The notes under the pieces are model-generated. The model made no database searches, was not told the DNA's origin, and saw nothing but the letters and a program-made list of their open reading frames with translations. Below, piece by piece: positions 58,003 to 64,000 of a stretch of 64,000 bases of DNA. Made by a program: the position numbers and the translations under genes. This stretch comes from Actinomycetota bacterium (lineage in GTDB: Bacteria > Actinomycetota > Actinomycetes > Streptosporangiales > Streptosporangiaceae), in assembly GCA_019240215.1 (NCBI GenBank), contig JAFAYQ010000050.1, positions 1 to 64,000 on the forward strand, in the 5' to 3' direction. The number at the start of each line of letters is the position of its first letter. The stretch's first letter is position 1.

Positions 58003-59685
58003 CTAGACCCCGGTGGTCGACCGGGGGTAGGCGATCTCCGGGTCGGTGACCACGTTGACCAGGTACGGGACCCCGGCCGCGAACGCCCGCCGCAGGGCCG
58101 GGCCGATCTGCCCCGGCTCGGTGACCAGCTCACCGGCCCCGCCCAGCGCCCGCACGACCTCGTCGTAGCGGCAGCCCGGCTGCAGGTCGGCGGCGACGTC
58201 GTAGCCGTACAGCGCCCGCATCGGGTGCTTCTCCAGCCCCCAGGCGCCGTTGTTGCCGCACACGATGACGACCGGCAGCCGGTGGCGGACCAGGGTGTCC
58301 GCGTCCATCAGCGAGAACCCGGCCGCGCCGTCCCCGAGCAGCAGCACCACCTGCGACGACGGCCGGGCCAGGCGGGCCGCGATCGCGTAACCGAGGCCGG
58401 TGCCCAGGCAGCCGAACGGGCCCGGGTCGAGCCAGTGGCCGGGCCGGGCCGGTTCCACCAGCCGGCCTGCGTAGGAGACGAAGTCCCCGCCGTCGCCGAT
58501 GATCACCGCGTCCTCGGCCAGCACCTGGTTCAGCTCGCCGTAGATCCGCATCGGGTGGATCGGGGTGGCCGCGCTGGCCAGCAGCGGGGCGTCGGCCGCG
58601 ATGGCGGCCCGGGCGGTGTCCTGCAGCCGGGTCAGCCACTGCTGACGGGCCTGGTACTCGCCGCCGCCGGCCACCGCCCCGAGGGCCGCGAAGAACGCGC
58701 TCAGGTCACCGGCGGCCGCCGCCACCAGCGGGCAGTGGGTGGCGATCTGCCCGGGGCTGTCGACCACGTGCACCACCGGAGTCTTCTCGCCCCGGTGTTC
58801 ATTCCCGGGCCCGAACTGGCCGTAGCCGAGCCGGAAGTCCAGCGGTGCCCCTGCCACCACGACCAGGTCGGCCTCGCGGAAGGCGGCCGACCGGGCCCGG
58901 GTGACCAGCTGCGGGTGCCCGGCCGGGAGGATGCCCCGGCCCTGGCCGTTGGCGATGACCGGCAGCGACCAGGCCTCGGCGCAGGCGCGGGCGGCGTCGT
59001 CGGCTCCGTCCAGCCACACGTCCGACCCCAGCACCAGGACCGGCCGCCGGGCGCCGGCCAGCCGGGTGGCGATGTCGCTGACCATCCCGGGGTCGGGGGC
59101 CCGGCCGGCCGGCTCGTCCGGGCCGCCCGCCGCGGCCGGCGGGGCGGCCTGGTCGTACAGCGCCTCCAGCGACACGTCCAGGAACACCGGGCCGCGGTGC
59201 GGGGTCGCGGCCAGCCGGAACGCCTCGTCCACCGACCCCGCGACCTGGGCGGTGGTGTGCTCGGTCCAGGCCCGCTTGGTCACCGGGGCCAGCAGCGGCG
59301 GGTGGTCGATCTCCTGCAGGCTGCCCGCCCCCCAGCGGTAGTCCGGCGCCCGGCCCGCCAGCACCACCACCGGGGCGCCGTTGAAGTGGGCGGTGGTGAC
59401 CGCGCTGACGCTGTTGGTCACCCCCGGCCCGGCCGTGACCACCGCCAGCGCGGGGGAGCGGGTCAGCCGGGCGGTCGCCTCGGCCGCGAACACCGCGGTC
59501 TGCTCGTGCCGGACGTCGATCAGCGGCAGCGGCGGCTCGGCGTGGACGGCCGCGTCGTACAGCGGGAAAACGTGCCCGCCGGACAGCGTGAACAGGTGGG
59601 TCACGCCGTACCGCTGGGCGGCCTGGACGGCCAGCGTGCCGCCGTGGTGCCGGGCCGATCCCTCGTCAGTCATACCCCCGGTCAT
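58003..59685 (-). CDS. TPP-dependent acetolactate-synthase-like enzyme (IlvG-like)
   Basis: A 560-residue TPP enzyme. The N-terminal PYR domain reads THLFTLSGGHVFPLYDAAV and RHEQTAVFAAEATARLTRSPALAVVTAGPGVTNSVSAVT (catalytic Glu in HEQ). The central domain has VLVLGSDVWLDG. The C-terminal PP domain ends with GDGAAGFSLMDADTLVRHRLPVVIVCGNNGAWGLEKHPMRALYGYDVAADLQPGCRYDEVVRALGG, matching the IlvG/Rv1820 group from memory. It could make acetolactate or decarboxylate another 2-oxoacid. ATG 59685 overlaps the symporter stop (ATGA), so it may process the acid the symporter imports. Confidence 0.88.
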   Translation of the reverse strand: MTGGMTDEGSARHHGGTLAVQAAQRYGVTHLFTLSGGHVFPLYDAAVHAEPPLPLIDVRHEQTAVFAAEATARLTRSPALAVVTAGPGVTNSVSAVTTAHFNGAPVVVLAGRAPDYRWGAGSLQEIDHPPLLAPVTKRAWTEHTTAQVAGSVDEAFRLAATPHRGPVFLDVSLEALYDQAAPPAAAGGPDEPAGRAPDPGMVSDIATRLAGARRPVLVLGSDVWLDGADDAARACAEAWSLPVIANGQGRGILPAGHPQLVTRARSAAFREADLVVVAGAPLDFRLGYGQFGPGNEHRGEKTPVVHVVDSPGQIATHCPLVAAAAGDLSAFFAALGAVAGGGEYQARQQWLTRLQDTARAAIAADAPLLASAATPIHPMRIYGELNQVLAEDAVIIGDGGDFVSYAGRLVEPARPGHWLDPGPFGCLGTGLGYAIAARLARPSSQVVLLLGDGAAGFSLMDADTLVRHRLPVVIVCGNNGAWGLEKHPMRALYGYDVAADLQPGCRYDEVVRALGGAGELVTEPGQIGPALRRAFAAGVPYLVNVVTDPEIAYPRSTTGV

Positions 59686-61280
59686 ACCGTGCCGGGGTGG
59701 GCAGGCGGGTCGAGGGCCATCGCCGGCGCCTCCGCTTCCTCGTAATCGGCCGGGCTGGTCTGGTCCTGACCGCGCGGCAGGCGCCCCAGCAGCGGCGTGA
59801 GCGCGCTGGCCACGATCAGGTTGGCGACCAGCCCGACGACGCCGGTCCAGATCGTCACCTTGGTGTGGAAGCCCCAGGTGCTGAACGCGAACGAGGCGCT
59901 GCCGAAGTGGGCCGCGGTCTTGCTCGGGGTGACGTAGAGCATGTAGACCGACAGGCCCATGCCGACCACCCAGCCCGCCACCAGCGCCCACTGGTGGAAC
60001 CAGCGGGTGTAGAGGCCGAGCACGACCGCGGGCAGGATCTCGATGATGATGACGCCGCCGATGAGCTGCAGCTCGATCGCGAACGAGACCTTGAGGGCGA
60101 CGATCACCGCCACCGCGCCCAGCTTCAGCACCACCGACGCGATCTGGCTGACCAGGCCCTCCTCCCGGTCGCTGGCCGACGGCCGCAGGTAGGGCCGGTA
60201 GATGTCGCGGGCGAACGTGTTGGCGGCCGCGATGGCCATGATCGCGGCCGGGACCAGCGCCCCGATCGCGATCGCGCCGAACGCGAGGCCGGCGAACCAG
60301 TGCGGGAACTCGGTGTTGAACAGCTGCGGGACGATCGTGGTGGTGTCCGGGGCCTTCTTGGTGCCGCCCACCGGCTTGACCTTGGCCGCCAGCGCCATGT
60401 ACCCGAGCAGGGCGATGAACCCCAGCATCAGCGAGTAGGCCGGCAGCAGCGCCATGTTCTTCTTGACCGTGTTCCGGCTCTTGGCCGCGAGCACGCCGGT
60501 CAGCGAGTGCGGGTAGAGGAACAGGGCCAGGGCCGAGCCGAGGGCCAGCGTGGAGTAGCCCAGGTACTGCGACCCGGCCAGCAGGGTGGTGGCCTTCTTG
60601 GGGACGAGCGCGGTGTTCGCCTTGTGGAAGATGACGTCGTAGCCGCCCAGCTTGTACGGGATGTAGATGATGGCGATGAGGACGACGACGTAGATGAGGA
60701 TGTCCTTGACGAACGCGATCAGCGCCGGCGCCCGCAGGCCGGAGGTGAACGTGTAGGCGGCCAGCACCACGAAGGCGATCCACAGCGGCCAGTCGCCGCC
60801 GATGCCCATCGCCTCGATGATCGCCTTGATGCCGGTCAGCTGGAGCGCGATGTAGGGCAGGGTGGCGACGATGCCGGTGATCGCGATCAGCAGCGCCAGC
60901 AGCGCCGACCCGTGCCGCCCGCGCACGAAGTCGGCCGCGGTCGCGTACCCGTGCTCGTGGCAGACCGACCACATCCGGGCGGCCGCGAACATCACCAGCG
61001 GCCAGGCCACGATCGTGTACGGCACCGCGTAGAAGCCGATCGCGCCGGACCCGAACAGCAGCGCGGGCACCGCCACGAAGGTGTAGGCGGTGTAGAGGTC
61101 GCCGCCGAGCAGGAACCAGGTCACCCAGGTCCCGAACCGGCGGCCGCCCAGCCCCCACTCCTCGACGCTGGCCAGCGTCGCTCCCCGCCGCCAGCGGGTC
61201 GCGGCGAAGCCGAGCACGGTCACGATCGCGAACATCGCCAGCACGATGCCGAACTCGAGCCCGCTGAACGGGGGGATCAC
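59682..61280 (-). CDS. sodium:solute symporter, MctP-like monocarboxylate transporter
   Basis: A 532-residue SSF-family transporter with about 13 helices. GGRRFGTWVTWFLLGGDLYTAYTFVAVPALLFGSGAIGFYAVPYT and GALVPAAIMAIAAANTFARDIYRPYLRP are characteristic of the MctP group that carries lactate, pyruvate, acetate or alanine. GTG 61280 overlaps the DUF3311 stop as GTGA, so I use it, and family similarity starts at once (IPPFSGLEFGIVLAMF). DUF3311 is the usual small partner. The operon places an IlvG-like enzyme downstream, so pyruvate import coupled to acetolactate synthesis is a testable idea. Confidence 0.9.
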   Translation of the reverse strand: MIPPFSGLEFGIVLAMFAIVTVLGFAATRWRRGATLASVEEWGLGGRRFGTWVTWFLLGGDLYTAYTFVAVPALLFGSGAIGFYAVPYTIVAWPLVMFAAARMWSVCHEHGYATAADFVRGRHGSALLALLIAITGIVATLPYIALQLTGIKAIIEAMGIGGDWPLWIAFVVLAAYTFTSGLRAPALIAFVKDILIYVVVLIAIIYIPYKLGGYDVIFHKANTALVPKKATTLLAGSQYLGYSTLALGSALALFLYPHSLTGVLAAKSRNTVKKNMALLPAYSLMLGFIALLGYMALAAKVKPVGGTKKAPDTTTIVPQLFNTEFPHWFAGLAFGAIAIGALVPAAIMAIAAANTFARDIYRPYLRPSASDREEGLVSQIASVVLKLGAVAVIVALKVSFAIELQLIGGVIIIEILPAVVLGLYTRWFHQWALVAGWVVGMGLSVYMLYVTPSKTAAHFGSASFAFSTWGFHTKVTIWTGVVGLVANLIVASALTPLLGRLPRGQDQTSPADYEEAEAPAMALDPPAHPGTV

Positions 61281-61486
61281 CGCGGGCTCCGGGTGGCGCG
61301 GTAGACGATGCCGGTGCACACGGCGACGCCCGCGATCCAGGCCAGCTGCCACCAGTAGAAGAACGGCATGCCGCCGATGGCCGGGTGGCCGAAGTTGTAG
61401 AACTCCGGCACGAGGACCGCGATCAGCGGTAGCACCAGCAGCAGCACCACCGGACGCCGGCGACGCGGACGGCCGTTGTCAGTCAT
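61277..61486 (-). CDS. DUF3311 small membrane partner of MctP-type symporter
   Basis: A 69-residue protein: a basic N-terminus (TDNGRPRRRRPVV) and two membrane helices (LLLVLPLIAVLVPEFYNFG and GGMPFFYWWQLAWIAGVAVCTGIVYR) with the family's PFFYWWQ turn. DUF3311 proteins regularly precede SSF monocarboxylate transporters and probably stabilise them. ATG 61486 follows CTACGGAGGGAGACCG, a strong ribosome binding site. The frame continues upstream to 61564 but lacks family sequence there. Confidence 0.9.
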   Translation of the reverse strand: MTDNGRPRRRRPVVLLLVLPLIAVLVPEFYNFGHPAIGGMPFFYWWQLAWIAGVAVCTGIVYRATRSPR

Positions 61487-61618
61487 CGGTCTCCCTCCGT
61501 AGCCCCCAGGTGACAGTTGGGCAAAAGTCACCACAATGTTGCCGCGATCGAACAGGGAGAGCAATGGTTCAGAAGTTATCGATCATCAATCGATTGCGGT
61601 GGGGGTGGGGCCGGGCCG

Positions 61619-62422
61619 CTAGCGGCCGAGGGTCGGCGGCGGCCAAGGGCCGGGGGTCGGCGGCCAAGGGCCGGGGGTCGGCGGCGGCCAGGGCCGGGGA
61701 TCGGCGGCGCAGGCCTGCGCGGCGCGGAACGCGGCCACGTCGAACGAGCCGCCCAGCGCCCGCCCCAGGCTGCGGCTGGCCAGCTCCGTGAACGGCCCGG
61801 GGGCCAGCCGCCCGGCCCCGGCCGGGAGGAGGCCGGCCAGCGGCCCGTCGGCCAGCGCGGCCAGGTCGACCAGGTTGCACCGCTCGGCCAGCCCGGGGTC
61901 GGCCGGCCAGCTGCCGACCACCACGCCCGCGCAGGTCAGCTTGCGGGCGGCCAGTGCTTCCAGCGTCAGCGCGGTGTGGTTGAGGGTGCCCAGCCCGGCC
62001 GCCGCCACCACCAGCACCGGGGCGTCGAGCATGGCGGCCAGGTCGGCGATGGTGGACCCGGCCGGGTCGTAGCGGACCAGCAGGCCGCCCGCGCCCTCGA
62101 CAATGACCAGGTCCCGGTCGGCGGCCAGGGCGGCGATGTGGTCGGCCGCCCGCCGCAGGTCCAGCGGGGGCCGCCCGGCCGTGCGGGCGGCCGCCTCGGG
62201 TGACAGCGGATCGGGGTAGCGGGCCAGCTCGTGCAGGTCGTCCAGGCCGGTCAGGGCGGCCACCGCCGCCAGGTCACCGGGCGCCCCCGGCCGCTCGCCG
62301 GTCTGGACCGGCTTGACCACCGCCACCCGCCGGCCGCGGGCGTGGGCCAGCGCGGCCACCGCGGCGGTGGCGACGGTCTTGCCGACGTCGGTCCCGGTGC
62401 CGCTGACGATGAGCAGGCTCAA
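61619..62422 (-). CDS. bioD: dethiobiotin synthase with Pro/Trp-rich C-terminal tail
   Basis: A 267-residue DTBS. The P-loop is [15 protein letters not shown], with [22 protein letters not shown] and [21 protein letters not shown] typical of BioD. It closes the ureido ring of dethiobiotin from DAPA, CO2 and ATP. Normal BioD is 220-240 residues; the last ~27 here are [24 protein letters not shown] repeats from the DNA repeat at 61631-61699. ATG 62422 overlaps the regulator stop by 4 bp, so both are co-translated. It is the third gene of a bioF-regulator-bioD operon. Confidence 0.95.
   Translation of the reverse strand: MSLLIVSGTGTDVGKTVATAAVAALAHARGRRVAVVKPVQTGERPGAPGDLAAVAALTGLDDLHELARYPDPLSPEAAARTAGRPPLDLRRAADHIAALAADRDLVIVEGAGGLLVRYDPAGSTIADLAAMLDAPVLVVAAAGLGTLNHTALTLEALAARKLTCAGVVVGSWPADPGLAERCNLVDLAALADGPLAGLLPAGAGRLAPGPFTELASRSLGRALGGSFDVAAFRAAQACAADPRPWPPPTPGPWPPTPGPWPPPTLGR
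61631..61699. repeat. tandem 21-24-bp repeats at bioD 3' end
   Basis: Three copies (24, 21 and 24 bp; core GGTCGGCGGC...CCAAGGGCCGGG) run head to tail at 61631-61654, 61655-61675 and 61676-61699. They encode the repeated PGPWPP units of the BioD tail. Units keep the frame, so they can grow or shrink without truncating the enzyme. Confidence 0.85.
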
Positions 62423-63237
62423 CCGGATAACCGCCGCAGCCGGGTGACGAACTTGTACCGGTCACCCCGGTACCAGGACTGGGCCCACTCCACCGTCTCA
62501 CCGGTGGTGTCGACCGCGTGCCGGGACAGCAGCAGCAGCGGCAGGCCGACGTCGACCGCCAGCAGGTCGGCGTTGTGCGGGTCGGCCAGCACGGTCTCGA
62601 TCGTCTCCTCGGCCTCGGTCAGCCGCACCCCGTAGGCCGAGGCCAGCGTCTCGTACAGCGAGCTGTGCCGGTTGAGCTGCTTGCGCAGGCCGGGGAAACG
62701 GCGGGCGGGCAGGTGCGAGGTGTCGACCGACATCGGCTCCCCGTCGGCCAGCCGCAGCCGGTGGATGCGCAGCGTGCGGGCGCCCGGGCGGATACCGAGG
62801 CGGGTGGCCAGGTCCTCGTCGGCCGCCATGTAGCCGATCTCCAGGATCCGGGTCTGCGGGTGCAGGCCGTGCGCCCGCATCCCCTCGGTGTGGCTGGCCA
62901 GCTCCAGCGCCTGGGCGACCTTGGGCTTGGCCACGAACGTGCCCTTGCCCTGCCGCCGCAGCAGCCGGCCCTCCACCACCAGCTCGGCCAGCGCCTGCCG
63001 GACGGTGGTCCGGGACGTGCCGTAGTCGCGGGCCAGCTCCCGCTCGGGCGGCACCGGGCTGCCCGGCGCCATCGTGACGATCAGCTCCAGCAGCTGCCGC
63101 TTGACCGTGTAGTACTTGGGCAGCCGGAGCAGCGTGCTCGGGGCCGACTCGTCCGGCGTGCTCCCCCCGGTCCGTGCGCCCGGCACGCTGGCATTCTCCG
63201 GCGGCTCCGGGGCGACGGGGATAGGGGAGACGGTCAT
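62419..63237 (-). CDS. GntR/UTRA-family regulator, DasR-like
   Basis: A 272-residue regulator. After a 40-residue Pro/Ser-rich leader, the winged HTH reads [65 protein letters not shown]. The UTRA effector domain follows, with [46 protein letters not shown] and [21 protein letters not shown]. From memory this is close to Streptomyces DasR, the GlcN-6-P-responsive repressor. ATG 63237 follows GGGAAGGAATCAACC. It lies between bioF (17 bp) and bioD (4-bp overlap), which is not DasR's usual place. I leave the symbol empty for that reason. Confidence 0.85.
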   Translation of the reverse strand: MTVSPIPVAPEPPENASVPGARTGGSTPDESAPSTLLRLPKYYTVKRQLLELIVTMAPGSPVPPERELARDYGTSRTTVRQALAELVVEGRLLRRQGKGTFVAKPKVAQALELASHTEGMRAHGLHPQTRILEIGYMAADEDLATRLGIRPGARTLRIHRLRLADGEPMSVDTSHLPARRFPGLRKQLNRHSSLYETLASAYGVRLTEAEETIETVLADPHNADLLAVDVGLPLLLLSRHAVDTTGETVEWAQSWYRGDRYKFVTRLRRLSG

Positions 63238-63254
63238 GGTTGATTCCTTCCCGC

Positions 63255-64000
63255 TCAAGCGGTTATCCGGACATGATCCCTCACGGAACCCAGTGCACGG
63301 AATGCCAAGGCGAGGTGAACTTCTGAGAGATTTGCCCGCGCGGTAAGCCGGAGGCATGCTTCACCGGGCATGACCGAGGGGGGCCGGAAGCATCCGACCC
63401 GCACGCCCTGGCGGGCGCAGGTGTCCCGGGCCGCGGCCGCCGCGGCCGCCTCCCCGAGCAGTACCCGGACCACCGCGGCGGCCGGTTCACTGGTTTCGAA
63501 ACCCAGGGCCCTGGCCGCCTCGGCCAGCCGGCGGGCATGGTCCCGGGCGCGCTGGCCGAGGCCGGGCTCGTCACGCAGGATGGCCAGCGCCGCCAGCGCG
63601 GCGGCGGCGCTGGGCGGGGCCAGCCCGGTGTCGAAGATGAACGCCCGCCCCACGTCGGTCAGCGTCTCGGTCACCTCGGCGGCCGCCACCACCGCCCCGC
63701 CCTGGCTGCCCAGCGCCTTCGACAGCGTGAAGGTTTGCACCAGGTTCGGGTCAGCGGCGATCCCGGCCGCCGCGGCCGCCCCGCGCCCGCCCGGGCCGAG
63801 CACCCCGAACGCGTGCGCCTCGTCCAGCACCAGCAGGGCGCCGTGGGCGGTGGCCACCCGGTGCAGGTCGCGGACCGGGGCCAGGTCGCCGGCGACCGAG
63901 AACACGGTGTCGGAGACCACCAGCGCGTGCCGTTCCGGCCGGCCGGCCAGCGCCCGTTCGACCGCGGCCACGTCCGCGTGCGGGGTCACCGCGACCCGGG
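63255..64000 (-). CDS. bioF: 8-amino-7-oxononanoate synthase, N-terminus outside window
   Basis: The C-terminal 248 residues or so of a BioF-type PLP enzyme (alpha-oxoamine synthase). It has [47 protein letters not shown] (Asp and His of the PLP site in LDEAHAFG), the Schiff-base Lys in [16 protein letters not shown], and [22 protein letters not shown] at the end. It condenses pimeloyl-ACP/CoA with alanine. The frame runs off the window. It is followed 17 bp later by the DasR-like regulator and then bioD, a compact biotin operon. A different alpha-oxoamine synthase is excluded by context. Confidence 0.92.
   Translation of the reverse strand, partial: RVAVTPHADVAAVERALAGRPERHALVVSDTVFSVAGDLAPVRDLHRVATAHGALLVLDEAHAFGVLGPGGRGAAAAAGIAADPNLVQTFTLSKALGSQGGAVVAAAEVTETLTDVGRAFIFDTGLAPPSAAAALAALAILRDEPGLGQRARDHARRLAEAARALGFETSEPAAAVVRVLLGEAAAAAAARDTCARQGVRVGCFRPPSVMPGEACLRLTARANLSEVHLALAFRALGSVRDHVRITA

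Noticed and set aside
59686..61158. Minus-strand extension of the TPP enzyme to about 1051 residues
   Set aside because: The upstream part is an out-of-frame shadow of the symporter. The enzyme starts at ATG 59685 in an ATGA overlap.
59697..61304. 535-codon plus-strand frame opposite the MctP-like symporter
   Set aside because: Composition is Arg/Gly/Asp/Gln-rich, typical of antisense frames in GC-rich DNA. The minus strand has clear transporter helices.

Overview
The window is about 73% G+C by eye, with frequent GTG starts, 1-4 bp ATGA/GTGA gene overlaps and actinobacterial marker genes: Lsr2, a SigR-RsrA pair of the mycothiol type, mycofactocin-type dehydrogenases, an F420/PPOX-type flavoprotein, a DasR-like regulator and T7SS-type proteins. 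It is chromosomal DNA of a soil-type actinomycete. The gene mix fits a Streptosporangiales-, Frankiales- or Streptomyces-like lineage, but the species cannot be named from sequence alone. No rRNA, tRNA, CRISPR array, prophage or intact insertion sequence was seen.

Layout. 1-2393: the end of an APH-like kinase gene, a VOC protein, two small flavin/deazaflavin-type oxidoreductases and a small membrane protein behind a perfect 26-bp palindrome (2437-2462). 2548-16559: an eleven-gene minus-strand cluster that looks catabolic. In transcription order it has an alpha/beta hydrolase, a ribose-type ABC importer (separate permease, lipoprotein, and an ATPase-ATPase-permease fusion), a mycofactocin-type SDR, an acyl-CoA ligase, a fused E1 alpha/beta 2-oxoacid/acetoin dehydrogenase, a classical SDR, an XRE-cupin regulator, an SDR with a destroyed active site, and a second mycofactocin-type SDR. 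16877-19948: a four-gene plus-strand T7SS-like cassette. 20081-22448: Lsr2, a CarH-like B12-binding regulator and a hemerythrin-like protein.

22528-27034: a MoxR/DUF58/DUF4129 operon. 27097-32076: an APC permease, topoisomerase IB, an arsI gene facing a 50-codon remnant of arsenite methyltransferase, an SDR, and a frameshifted DUF574-type methyltransferase. 32240-35149: an envelope operon (DUF4397 secreted protein, class F sortase, ECF sigma, zinc-finger anti-sigma). 35562-35608 is a 47-bp dyad between convergent genes. 35712-42720: DUF3500 protein, glucose-6-phosphate dehydrogenase, a family A polymerase with a degraded exonuclease domain, and a DGPF/ECF42 pair. 42770-48419: a five-gene overlapping cassette with an AAA+ ATPase, a VWA/metallopeptidase-like protein, two unrecognised large proteins and a DUF1275 membrane protein.

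49098-57970: histidinol-phosphatase-like enzyme, DUF2087, RsgA GTPase, SRAP/HMCES-like protein, DksA-like zinc finger, a methyltransferase, then SigR-RsrA with a recognisable SigR-type promoter inside the 5' region, a canonical HD-GYP protein beside a degenerate paralogue, and a TB7.3-like biotinyl carrier. 58003-61486: DUF3311, an MctP-like symporter and an IlvG-like TPP enzyme. 61619-64000: bioD and the end of bioF flank a DasR-like GntR regulator in one tight operon.

The strongest candidates for undescribed biology are the mycofactocin-linked catabolic cluster with its active/dead SDR pair, the T7SS-like cassette with two paralogous partners, the AAA/VWA cassette with two orphan proteins, and the DasR-like gene embedded between biotin genes.
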